Below, in pieces: positions 1 to 8,098 of a DNA stretch of 64,000 nt. Within the stretch, counting starts at the first letter, position 1, and every line of letters begins with the position of its first letter. The notes below the pieces were generated by a model. That model saw nothing but the letters and a program-made list of their open reading frames with translations. It ran no database searches and was not told where the DNA came from. Location: NCBI RefSeq assembly GCF_002221505.1, contig NZ_CP011036.1, forward strand, positions 3,224,001-3,288,000. The letters run 5' to 3'. The position numbers and the translations under genes were made by a program. Source of the stretch: Pseudoalteromonas nigrifaciens. Lineage in GTDB: Bacteria > Pseudomonadota > Gammaproteobacteria > Enterobacterales > Alteromonadaceae.

Positions 1-3
1 CAT
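1..3 (-). CDS. Start codon of a gene running off the left edge
   Basis: The minus strand reads AGAAGGAATTCGTCATG into the window edge, so a purine-rich ribosome binding site (AAGGA) sits at normal distance from an ATG. Only the initiator codon lies inside the window, so no product can be named. The gene would be on the same strand as polA and the putative small RNA. The ATG could also be chance. Confidence 0.35.
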
Positions 4-149
4 GACGAATTCCTTCTATAAATGAACAATACCCCATTCATTAGAACCACAAATGAATAGAAAGTACTTTTTATGAGCTTATATGGTATCACCTAAAGGA
101 TTAAGTGTAATTATAGAATAATAAATGGGGAATAATTAAGGTTAGGAAT

Positions 150-296
150 AAAAAACGGCCCATCAAATATATGATAGGCCGGTATAGCAAACTGGGGAGA
201 AGCTATGAATAATTGCATCTTCGCAGATGCATCATCAACAGGATGTCCTACAGGATGAGGACGGCGCGACTTTAACAAAAGCCAGCGCACTAGTAC
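150..296 (-). ncRNA. Putative structured small RNA downstream of polA
   Basis: No ORF covers this stretch, yet it has the layout of a small RNA gene on the minus strand. A promoter lies at 303-331 and an intrinsic terminator hairpin at 156-181, followed by a T tract. Between them are three further inverted repeats: 264-294 (imperfect GC-rich stem), 245-262 (GTCCT paired with AGGAC) and 214-231 (a 7 bp stem closed on the minus strand by a GCGA tetraloop of the GNRA class). The predicted transcript is about 147 nt. In enterobacteria and vibrios the Spot 42 RNA gene also follows polA, but I do not recognise the Spot 42 5' sequence here. It may be a diverged positional equivalent or an unrelated RNA. 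All boundaries are inferred from sequence signals. Confidence 0.6.
156..181 (-). terminator. Intrinsic terminator of the putative sRNA
   Basis: Stem CGGCC/GGCCG extended through one mismatch by ATCA/TGAT, followed on the minus strand by a run of six T at 155-150. Confidence 0.7.
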
Positions 297-302
297 AATA
301 AA

Positions 303-331
303 ATTCTAGATAATTTGTGTATATTTGCCAA
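303..331 (-). promoter_or_regulatory. Sigma70-type promoter of the putative sRNA
   Basis: Minus strand -35 TTGGCA (331-326), 17 bp spacer, -10 TAGAAT (308-303). The expected start point is near 296. Confidence 0.6.
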
Positions 332-420
332 CACCTTATGATTTAACATGGGTCTTTTCTTTGGTTAACTTTTATGTAACTAAAGCGGCTATTTATTTAA
401 GTAATTAATATTTTTATACT

Positions 421-456
421 GACATAAAAAAAGTGCCCTTAGGCACTTTTTTGTCA
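421..456 (-). terminator. polA terminator
   Basis: Perfect stem AAAAAAGTGCC/GGCACTTTTTT with loop CTTA, 16 bp beyond the polA stop codon. Both sides carry A/T tracts, so it could work in either direction. Confidence 0.8.
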
Positions 457-471
457 TTTTATTATATAAAC

Positions 472-3207
472 TTAGTGAGCCTGTTCCCAGTTGTCGCCTT
501 CATCAGCTTCAACTATAAGTGGTACATCAAGAGTAGCCGCTTGCGACATTAGTTCGCAAATATGCTTTGTGTAAGCATCAACACAGTCTGTTTTAATTTC
601 AAATACCAACTCATCGTGTACTTGCATTAATAGCTTAACGGTATTGGGAGCTTGCTCGTATACCCAACTGTGTACACTTAACATTGCCTTTTTAATGATA
701 TCGGCAGCAGTGCCTTGCATTGGCGCATTGATTGCTGCGCGCTCAGCTCCTTTTCTTCGTGCACCATTTTGGGCTTTTATTTCTGGTAAATATAAACGGC
801 GTCCAAAAATAGTCTCTACATAACCGCTTTCAGCGGCCTTTTCACGCGTTGTTTCCATATATTCTAAAACACCTGGGAAACGCTCAAAATATTTATCAAT
901 ATAATGCTGCGCTTCATGGCGTGGCACATCCAGCTGGCGTGCTAAACCAAATGCCGACATGCCATAAATTAAGCCAAAGTTAACCGCTTTAGCTTTACGA
1001 CGCATATCGCTGGTCACTTCTTCTAAACTTACACCAAATACTTCTGCTGCAGTGGCACTGTGCACGTCTAAACCATTAGCGAACGCACTTAATAAACCTT
1101 TATCTTGTGAAAGATGCGCCATTATACGTAGCTCAATTTGGCTATAATCGGCAGCGACAATTTTATAGCCATCGGCCGCTATAAACGCTTCACGAATACG
1201 ACGCCCTTCTTCTGAGCGAATTGGAATATTTTGTAAATTAGGATCGGTTGAACTTAAACGCCCAGTTGCCGTTACGGCTTGATGATACGAGGTATGCACA
1301 CGCTGCGTTTTCTCGTTAACCATTAACGGTAATTTGTCGGTATAGGTTGATTTAAGCTTTGATAAACCACGGTGCTCAATAATTACTTTAGGCAGTGGAT
1401 AGTCGTGCGCTAATTCTTGTAATACTTCTTCTGCGGTAGAAGGCGCGCCTTTAGGCGTTTTTTTAATTATTGGCAGTTCCAGTCTTTCAAACAACAATAC
1501 TTGTAGTTGTTTTGGAGAACTTAAATTAAATGGTTCACCCGCTATTTCATACGCTTCTTTTTCCAGCTCCAATAAACGCTCGCCTAAGCGTTGGCTGTGC
1601 GCAGCAAGCATTTTGCTGTCTATTGCTACACCAGTGCGTTCAATATCAGAAATAACATTAACCAGTGGCATTTCTATATCTTCGAATACTGATTTTAGTT
1701 TTTCGTCAGCGGCTAATTTTGGCCATAAAACTTGGTGTAAACGCAGCGTAATATCTGCATCTTCAGCGGCATAGGGGCCGGCTTTATCTAGCTCTACTTG
1801 ATTAAAAGTAAGTTGCTTTTTACCTTTACCAGCAATATCTTCAAAGCTGATATTTTTATGGCCTAAAAATTTAAGTGCCAGTGAATCCATATCATGGCGC
1901 GTACCCACACTGTTAAGCACATACGATTCAAGCATGGTATCAAACTTAATACCGTTTAATTCATAACCCGCATTTGCTAATACGCTTTTATCGTATTTAA
2001 GGTTTTGCCCTACTTTAGCTTTTTTGGCATCGGCTAGAATAGGTCCTAATTTTTGCATTACAAACTCAAGGCTTAGTTGCTCAGGTGCACCCGGATAGTC
2101 GTGAGCAACGGGTAAATAAGCAGCTTCACCGGCTTTTACCGCAAAGCTCATACCTACTAACTGTGCTTGCATGTAATCAAGGCTGGTTGTTTCTGTATCA
2201 AAGGCAAATAGCTCAGCATCATTTAGCTGCTCTATTAATGCATCAAACTGGCTCTCGGTTAAAATAGTTTCGTATTGTGCCTCTGCTACTTTTGGTACTT
2301 CGTTAGCCTCAGTGGGAACAGCTAAGTGTGTTTCGGTATCTTTAGGGTTATCGAGTAACTCAGCTAACCAACGACGAAATTCACATTCACCATAAAGCGC
2401 AATTAGCTCATCTTTATTGGGCTCTTGTAACTTAAAGGTATCAAGATCCGACTCAACCTCAACATCACACTTAATAGTAGCAAGTTGATAGCTTAAAGGC
2501 AGATGATCTAGCGCAGCTGCTAACTTTTCTCCTATTTTACCTTTGATCTCGCTGGCATTATCCATAACGCCCTGTAGCGATCCGTATTTTTCTAACCACT
2601 TAACCGCAGTTTTAGGACCACACCCTTCTACCCCTGGAATGTTATCTACTTTATCGCCCATTAAAGCTAAATAATCGATAATAAGCTCTGGGCCCACACC
2701 AAACTTTTCAACTACAGTAACAGGATCCGAGATACTGTCGGTCATGGTGTTTATAAGCGTTACATGTTCATTTACCAACTGCGCCATATCTTTATCACCG
2801 GTAGAAACCAGTACGTGGCGCTTTTGCTCTGAAGCTATGCGCGCAAACGTACCAATTACATCGTCGGCTTCAACACCTTCAATGCTAATAAGCGGAAAAC
2901 CCATTGCCTTAATAATACGGTGGATTGGCGCTATTTGCGTGCGTAAGTCATCTGGCATTGGCGGACGGTTCGCTTTATATTCGCTATACATGTCATTTCT
3001 AAAGGTTTTGCCTTTAGCGTCAAATATAACCACCATATGCGAGGGATCATATTGTCTGATCAAACTTTTTAGCATGTTGATCACACCATATATCGCTCCG
3101 GTCGCTTCACCTTTTGAGTTAGTTAAATGTGGCGGTGAATGATAAGCACGAAATAAATATGAAGAGCCATCAACTAAAATAAGTGGGTTTTCGGGGATCT
3201 GAGCCAT
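472..3207 (-). CDS. polA: DNA polymerase I
   Basis: Replication and repair polymerase that removes RNA primers and fills gaps. Three parts are visible: an N-terminal 5'-nuclease (LILVDGSSYLFRAY at the start, EADDVIGT, GDKD), a 3'-5' proofreading exonuclease with its acidic motif intact (FDTETTSLD, roughly residue 335), and the polymerase domain (DYSQIELRIMAHLS near 690, motif C MQVHDELVFE near 865). I chose the ATG at 3207 (911 aa, close to the usual 928). An upstream in-frame ATG at 3231 adds eight residues (MYLGSKFT) not typical of the family. AGGA lies about 11 bp before the chosen start. The gene stands alone, with a terminator after it and an unusual gene-free region before it. Confidence 0.97.
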   Translation of the reverse strand: MAQIPENPLILVDGSSYLFRAYHSPPHLTNSKGEATGAIYGVINMLKSLIRQYDPSHMVVIFDAKGKTFRNDMYSEYKANRPPMPDDLRTQIAPIHRIIKAMGFPLISIEGVEADDVIGTFARIASEQKRHVLVSTGDKDMAQLVNEHVTLINTMTDSISDPVTVVEKFGVGPELIIDYLALMGDKVDNIPGVEGCGPKTAVKWLEKYGSLQGVMDNASEIKGKIGEKLAAALDHLPLSYQLATIKCDVEVESDLDTFKLQEPNKDELIALYGECEFRRWLAELLDNPKDTETHLAVPTEANEVPKVAEAQYETILTESQFDALIEQLNDAELFAFDTETTSLDYMQAQLVGMSFAVKAGEAAYLPVAHDYPGAPEQLSLEFVMQKLGPILADAKKAKVGQNLKYDKSVLANAGYELNGIKFDTMLESYVLNSVGTRHDMDSLALKFLGHKNISFEDIAGKGKKQLTFNQVELDKAGPYAAEDADITLRLHQVLWPKLAADEKLKSVFEDIEMPLVNVISDIERTGVAIDSKMLAAHSQRLGERLLELEKEAYEIAGEPFNLSSPKQLQVLLFERLELPIIKKTPKGAPSTAEEVLQELAHDYPLPKVIIEHRGLSKLKSTYTDKLPLMVNEKTQRVHTSYHQAVTATGRLSSTDPNLQNIPIRSEEGRRIREAFIAADGYKIVAADYSQIELRIMAHLSQDKGLLSAFANGLDVHSATAAEVFGVSLEEVTSDMRRKAKAVNFGLIYGMSAFGLARQLDVPRHEAQHYIDKYFERFPGVLEYMETTREKAAESGYVETIFGRRLYLPEIKAQNGARRKGAERAAINAPMQGTAADIIKKAMLSVHSWVYEQAPNTVKLLMQVHDELVFEIKTDCVDAYTKHICELMSQAATLDVPLIVEADEGDNWEQAH

Positions 3208-3231
3208 GGTGAATTTGGATCCTAAATACAA

Positions 3232-4079
3232 AAAGTAAGATAATTATAAGCATGCCATAAGGCAGTGAATAAAACGACTGCGAATTAATACTACTGATGT
3301 TGATTAATTCAGAACAAACTGTGGATAACTTTGTAGATAACAGCCACAGGCCATTCTTCCAAAGCATTAAAAAACGCTTAGAAATAAAGTTAACTGGTTG
3401 TTTTTACTAAAAAAGATAATACGAGGTTCTTTTTTTATTATTTTTTTACCAATGTGGAAAAAAGTTTTAAGCGTTACATCCGCTGTTAGTCATTGCCATT
3501 ATTTGCATCCATTTAAATAACTGGACGAGCATTCTAGCATAATGGATCAAAGATCATAGCGATCCTTTATAATTTTTTTCACTGTGGTTGATCACCAAAT
3601 GGCATATACCCTATGATCACTCGCTTAGCGAACAGTAACTATACAAATAATTTTTCAAACAGATTATTTTTGCCATGTTAAACTTGAAGGTCTGTTGATC
3701 TTTCAAGGTTGAGTTTGCAGCAGTGTGTTTGGTATTTAGACAAGGCAGAGCCTATGTGGTGTGGTTATTCCCCATAAATAGGCGATAACGCAGCATTAAT
3801 ACCAAACATGCGCTGCCCGAAGGGTTCTGTCTAGGGGCGATTAACTCTTTGTTAGGGGCATGAGCAGGATGCAAAAGCTTTGCTCTGTTTTTACTTATTT
3901 ACACATAGATGTAAGCCAGTAGAATAACGCAGGAGCAGTTACCGAGCCTACTAGGTTACAAACCTCGCGCCGCGATCAAATCGCTCCTAGTTTGAACGAA
4001 TTTTAATCCGCAAAGGTTAACAGACCCTAATCTATCGAACTAAATTTTAGTTTGCCGACTTAAACGGAGCAGATAAAAA
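3232..4079. other. 850 bp gene-free region with DnaA-like boxes and GATC cluster
   Basis: No credible ORF. At 3320-3328 lies TGTGGATAA, the exact complement of the DnaA box TTATCCACA. TGTAGATAA follows at 3332-3340 and TGTGGAAAA at 3453-3461, each with one mismatch. A strongly AT-rich T-tract stretch lies at 3398-3450. Six GATC sites fall between 3545 and 3700 (3545, 3552, 3561, 3590, 3615, 3697), about ten times chance density. The right part holds a palindromic element (3720-3820) and a further short inverted pair, AGGAGC near 3930 and GCTCCT near 3983. The polA and elbB promoters must also lie here. Confidence 0.5.
3720..3815. repeat. Nested palindromic element A (MITE/REP-like)
   Basis: Outer arms TGTTTGGTATT (3726-3736) and AATACCAAACA (3798-3808) are perfect inverted repeats. 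Inner arms CCTAT (3751) and ATAGG (3778) nest inside. The element carries ACAAGGC at 3740 and ACGCAG at 3788, the same two words at the same 48 bp spacing as the element at 10686-10764. That argues for one mobile or propagated repeat family. Confidence 0.6.
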
Positions 4080-4727
4080 ATGAAAAAAGTTGCAGTAATT
4101 TTAGCCGGTTGTGGCGTTTATGATGGTAGTGAAATTAATGAAGCCGTTTTGACTTTATTACACATAGCAAAAAATGGTGCAAGTTATCAATGCTTTGCAC
4201 CCGATATAGCGCAGCATCACACCATTAATCACCTCACTGGTGAAGAAACCACCGATAATCGTAATGTACTTGTAGAAGCAGCGCGTATTGCTCGCGGCGA
4301 AGTAAAAGCGATTACTGAGCTGGACGTTACACAGTTTGACGCTTTAATTGTACCGGGTGGTTTTGGTGCTGCAAAAAATCTATCTGACTTTGCTATAAAA
4401 GGGCCACAGGCAAGTATTAATGCTGACGTGTTACATGCCTGTAAAGCGTTTGCCAATACCAATAAAGCGGCGGGCTATATGTGTATTGCTCCTAATTTAA
4501 TTCCTTTTATTTATCAGCAAGCACACCTAACTATAGGTAATGATAGTGACACAGCTAATGCACTTAACACCCTAGGTGCTCAGCATGTCACCTGCGCAGT
4601 AGATGATATTGTTGTAGATCAGCAGTATAAGCTAGTAACAACACCAGCCTATATGCTGGCACAATCTATACTCGATGCCGATGCTGGAATAGCTAAACTG
4701 GTGAGTGAAGTGCTCGCACTAAGCTGA
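4080..4727 (+). CDS. elbB: ElbB-type DJ-1/PfpI family isoprenoid-biosynthesis-associated protein
   Basis: This 215-residue protein is of the DJ-1/PfpI superfamily, closest in my judgement to ElbB (sigma cross-reacting protein 27A). That protein is reported to have glyoxalase activity and was linked genetically to isoprenoid synthesis. Visible marks are the N-terminal MKKVAVILAGCGVYDGSEI strand-turn, VPGGFGAAKNL near residue 91, and Cys135 in GYMCIAPN at the nucleophile-elbow position. The length fits the family (about 217 aa). The ATG is preceded by ACGGAGCAG. It stands alone between the polA upstream region and the cytochrome gene. The cellular substrate cannot be read from sequence. Confidence 0.88.
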   Translation: MKKVAVILAGCGVYDGSEINEAVLTLLHIAKNGASYQCFAPDIAQHHTINHLTGEETTDNRNVLVEAARIARGEVKAITELDVTQFDALIVPGGFGAAKNLSDFAIKGPQASINADVLHACKAFANTNKAAGYMCIAPNLIPFIYQQAHLTIGNDSDTANALNTLGAQHVTCAVDDIVVDQQYKLVTTPAYMLAQSILDADAGIAKLVSEVLALS

Positions 4728-4918
4728 TTTTTGAGCAATATGATCTATTTAGATTTTTGTAACTTAGAATAACAGTTACTCTGTTTAACCATTTAGTAAA
4801 CTGCTGTTTTTATTGAGTTAACGCAATCTTTAGTCGATTTAATCAATAAAATCTACTCTTAGCATTTTATAAATTGCTTAGGGGAGTTATAATTGTTTTA
4901 AATTCCGTCATTTACAAT

Positions 4919-4937
4919 CGTGATTGATCACGTTCAA
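4919..4937. promoter_or_regulatory. Possible FNR-type box upstream of cytochrome c5
   Basis: TTGAT-CACG-TTCAA at 4924-4937 matches the FNR half-sites TTGAT-N4-ATCAA with one mismatch. It overlaps a perfect palindrome, CGTGAT-TG-ATCACG, at 4919-4932. It lies 20 bp before the ATG, closer than an activator site usually sits, so it is only suggestive. Confidence 0.3.
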
Positions 4938-4957
4938 ATTGAAGTGGGCAAGGCAAA

Positions 4958-5353
4958 ATGAAAAAACTATCAGCTGCAGCATTACTAATGCTAGCAACCA
5001 CCGCATACGCACAGCCATATGATAACTCTATGACTGCCGATGCAATCAAAAAACGTCTCGCACCGATTGGTGCTGTATACCTTGAGGGTGACAAAGTGGC
5101 CGCTCCTGCAGCCCCTACTGGCCCACGTTCTGGCGAGCAAGTATATCAAGCTTCATGTTTTGCGTGTCACGGTACTGGTGCGTTAGGCGCACCTAAATCG
5201 GCTGATGATTGGTCACCTCGCCTTGCTAAAGGTAATGATGTATTACTCGATCACGCACTGAATGGTTTTAATGCAATGCCGCCAAAAGGTACTTGTATGG
5301 ATTGTTCTGAAGACGAAATTAGTGCCGCAATTAACTTTATGACAACTAAGTAA
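4958..5353 (+). CDS. Cytochrome c5, periplasmic monoheme
   Basis: Small class I c-type cytochrome (131 aa). It has an N-terminal signal peptide (MKKLSAAALLMLATTAYA, cut after AYA), so it is periplasmic. The heme-binding motif is CFACH at residues 67-71, and the probable axial methionine is Met107 in NAMPPKG. Cys113 and Cys116 (CMDC) match the extra cysteine pair typical of cytochrome c5. The role is electron transfer in respiration, probably to a terminal oxidase; the partner is not identifiable here. AAGG precedes the ATG and a terminator follows, so it is monocistronic. Confidence 0.92.
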   Translation: MKKLSAAALLMLATTAYAQPYDNSMTADAIKKRLAPIGAVYLEGDKVAAPAAPTGPRSGEQVYQASCFACHGTGALGAPKSADDWSPRLAKGNDVLLDHALNGFNAMPPKGTCMDCSEDEISAAINFMTTK

Positions 5354-5375
5354 AAGCCTATTAAAATCAATAAAT

Positions 5376-5405
5376 AAAAAGGTTTACCTAAGGTAAGCCT
5401 TTTTT
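5376..5405 (+). terminator. Terminator after cytochrome c5
   Basis: Stem of AAGG-TTACC paired with GGTAA-CCTT (one internal mismatch), loop TAA, then a T tract. Confidence 0.7.
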
Positions 5406-5522
5406 AATGCTTTTTATCTACTTTTAACCGCTATTTTAACGAATATATACTTGACGCTAATAGTTAAAAATGAAATTATAAGCGCAATTAGTATACAATA
5501 AAAACACAGCTGGTTAACATCA

Positions 5523-8093
5523 TTGGAAGATAAATTAACAGTACCTAGTAACTTAGCGCATCAAAATAAACGTCTTAAAGCGCTACTGAAAAAGTACAAG
5601 CATGCACATCATCTACAAAATGCCCTGATCCTATTATCAGAGCAAGCCAGCACGGTTGCAGAACTTACCTTACTCTATCCCGCTATACACGATATTTTGC
5701 AAAAGTACGTACCAAGCAAAAGTTTTTATGTTGTACTTTCCAACAGACACACAAACTTATTAGAACTTTCTTATTTTTCAGACGAAAAAGATGGTCTTGC
5801 TATTGCCCTTAATCAGCATAATAGTTTTAACGAAGGTGCAACTGGTTATGTATTTAAACAAGGTAAAACAACCTACTTTACTAAGCAACAAATGCAAGAT
5901 GCTGCTAATAATGGTTTATTTAAAGCTTTAGGTACGCCTGCTGAGCACTGGATTGGCGTGCCTGTATTTCAAGAAAAAAGCATTATAGGCGTACTTGCAG
6001 CACAAAGTTACGACACAAAGCAAGGATACAGCCCTCAACAAATACAATTACTAGAGGTTATGTCGCTGTACTTAGCTACCGCAATAGAGCGAGTAAAAAA
6101 GCGCGAGCAACTCGAAGCCGAAGTTAAAGTTCGCACCCAAGCACTTACACAAAGTAACGCAGCGCTTAACCTTGAAGTCGAACAACGTAAACGAGCCCTA
6201 CAACGCCAGCAAATTTTATTTAAAATATCGGAGCTGGCAACACAAGCTAAAAATATTGATGATGTATATTTACAACTGCATGAAATTATAAAGTCGATAA
6301 CCTATGCTGATAACCTTTATATTGCACTTTATAACAAAGATTCTGGCTGGCTAAGCTTTCCTTATTACGTAGATGAATTTAAAAAGAACCCTCAATCAAG
6401 GCGTTTTTCTAAAGGCTATAGTGAGCTGGTAATTAGCACCGAAGAAACTCAGCTTATACATCCCGATAGAGCAAAAGCGCTTATACAAGATGGCACAGTA
6501 CAACGCACTTCACCTGTGCCTGAAAAGCAAATGGCTACTAGTTGGCTTGGCGCACCATTAAAAACATCACAAGGTGTTATTGGTTTAATTGTTTGCCAAG
6601 CGTATAACAATAAACATATTTTTAGCCAAGATGATTGCGAACTCATCACCTTTGTATCCCATCAAATTGCTACAGTATTACAAACAAAATTAGCTAATAT
6701 CGCACTTAAAAAGAGTCATCAGGAGCTTGAGTTTCGAGTTGACGAAAAAACTAAAGAGTTACGCCAAGCTAACCTACATTTACAAATGCAAATTGATGAG
6801 CGAAAAAAAATAGAGCAGCAGCTTTATCACGACGCGCATCACGACTCGCTGACCGGTTTAGCTAACCGAAGCTTATTTTTAACTCAACTTGAAAAAACCC
6901 TGCAAGAATATCATCGCTTTGTAGAGCAACACTTTGCCGTATTATTTATTGATTTAGATAAGTTTAAAAGTATTAACGACCAACTTGGCCATCATGCCGG
7001 GGATCAGTTTTTAATTAGCGTGAGTAAGCTATTTTCGCAGTGTATTCGCGAGCACGACTTATTAGCGCGCTTAGGGGGGGATGAGTTTGTAATTTTATTG
7101 ACTCATTTAACCGAGCCTCAACAAGCTGAAGATGTTGCAAATAGAATAATTAACTTAATGGCAGAACCATTTTGTTTTAAAGGCTCGTCACTGCAAAGTG
7201 GTGCAAGTATTGGTATAACTTACTCTAACCAAAGCTATAAAAATACGGATGAAATAATTCGTGATGCCGATGCCGCTATGTACTACGCTAAAAACTCAGG
7301 TAGAAACCGCTATGAGCTATTCCACCCGCTATTAACGCAAGCAATACCAGAGCAGCAATCACCAGTACTGCATTACCTTGAACAGCTACCGATGAACTTT
7401 AGAAGTTCTGAGATCATTACTCTTGATGAAAATTGCCAGTCTGAGTCATTGCTAGAGGCATTTGGCGAGCACCCTATATTGGGCTATACCAGTTTTGATA
7501 TTCTAAAAAAGTTTGCCTGCGATAAAGAGCAACATCTTAATGTTGAACTACAGCTACTACAACAAGCATACACACAAACAAGTAACGCTAACTTAAACGT
7601 CGGCTTACTACCTTGCTCTAGTTTGTTATTGGCCCATCCTGAGTTTAATTTATTTACTGATGCTTTGAGCCAATGCGAAAACAAAACACAGCTTTGCTTA
7701 CTCTTTGACGAACAAGAAATTCGTTATGCTAGTGCAACACAAATTGAAAATTTAAAGCAATTATCTTTAAACGGCTACTCTATTGGGTTAAATAATTTTG
7801 CTAAAGATAAATGCGAGCTTAACTTACTTAGCGAAATTGATTTTGACTACCTACTACTAAGCTCGACATTTAGTAAACGTATTTTGCAGCAAGCTAGCTA
7901 CGACCTACAACTGCAGGGCGTACTTGCCATTACTAAAATTAAAAACACTAAAGTAATAGCAAAAGGCCCTGCTATATTAAATTTTAGAGCTCTATTAGAT
8001 AAACACGGTCTAGGATTTTTTATCGGTAAACAGTCTGCACTTAACAGTAGTTTGCAGCCCTCTATTAGTCACTCTGAATCACTGCAACGTTAA
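5523..8093 (+). CDS. GAF-GAF-GGDEF protein with degenerate EAL-like C-terminus
   Basis: Probable cytoplasmic diguanylate cyclase of 856 aa with no membrane segment. From the N-terminus: a short coiled coil (KRLKALLKKYKHAHHL), GAF domain 1 (about 30-195), a coiled coil, GAF domain 2 (about 225-395), a second linker coil, and a GGDEF domain starting at HHDSLTGLANR (about 440). The active motif RLGGDEF is intact (about 518-522), so c-di-GMP synthesis is plausible. Residues about 620-840 keep the spacing of an EAL phosphodiesterase but lack its catalytic acids (LLFDEQ for the LEITE strand, IGLNNFAKD for ALDDFGTG). This part is probably inactive or regulatory. Translation appears to start at TTG 5523, with no good Shine-Dalgarno and no nearby ATG. 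The stop lies 5 bp from that of the convergent rep gene. Confidence 0.85.
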   Translation: MEDKLTVPSNLAHQNKRLKALLKKYKHAHHLQNALILLSEQASTVAELTLLYPAIHDILQKYVPSKSFYVVLSNRHTNLLELSYFSDEKDGLAIALNQHNSFNEGATGYVFKQGKTTYFTKQQMQDAANNGLFKALGTPAEHWIGVPVFQEKSIIGVLAAQSYDTKQGYSPQQIQLLEVMSLYLATAIERVKKREQLEAEVKVRTQALTQSNAALNLEVEQRKRALQRQQILFKISELATQAKNIDDVYLQLHEIIKSITYADNLYIALYNKDSGWLSFPYYVDEFKKNPQSRRFSKGYSELVISTEETQLIHPDRAKALIQDGTVQRTSPVPEKQMATSWLGAPLKTSQGVIGLIVCQAYNNKHIFSQDDCELITFVSHQIATVLQTKLANIALKKSHQELEFRVDEKTKELRQANLHLQMQIDERKKIEQQLYHDAHHDSLTGLANRSLFLTQLEKTLQEYHRFVEQHFAVLFIDLDKFKSINDQLGHHAGDQFLISVSKLFSQCIREHDLLARLGGDEFVILLTHLTEPQQAEDVANRIINLMAEPFCFKGSSLQSGASIGITYSNQSYKNTDEIIRDADAAMYYAKNSGRNRYELFHPLLTQAIPEQQSPVLHYLEQLPMNFRSSEIITLDENCQSESLLEAFGEHPILGYTSFDILKKFACDKEQHLNVELQLLQQAYTQTSNANLNVGLLPCSSLLLAHPEFNLFTDALSQCENKTQLCLLFDEQEIRYASATQIENLKQLSLNGYSIGLNNFAKDKCELNLLSEIDFDYLLLSSTFSKRILQQASYDLQLQGVLAITKIKNTKVIAKGPAILNFRALLDKHGLGFFIGKQSALNSSLQPSISHSESLQR

Positions 8094-8098
8094 CCAAT

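Noticed and set aside
150-296. Calling the post-polA RNA Spot 42
   Set aside because: The position agrees, but I cannot match the conserved Spot 42 5' region, so no gene name was given.
2744-3142. 132-codon plus-strand ORF inside polA
   Set aside because: Shadow frame of a strongly conserved gene, with no ribosome binding site and no recognisable domain.
3232-4079. Naming this region oriC
   Set aside because: Only one exact DnaA box and two near matches; no gidA, mioC or dnaA neighbour. Kept as a possibility only.
7320-8093. Functional EAL phosphodiesterase at the C-terminus of the GGDEF protein
   Set aside because: The EAL tripeptide and the DDFGTG acids are missing, so activity is very unlikely.
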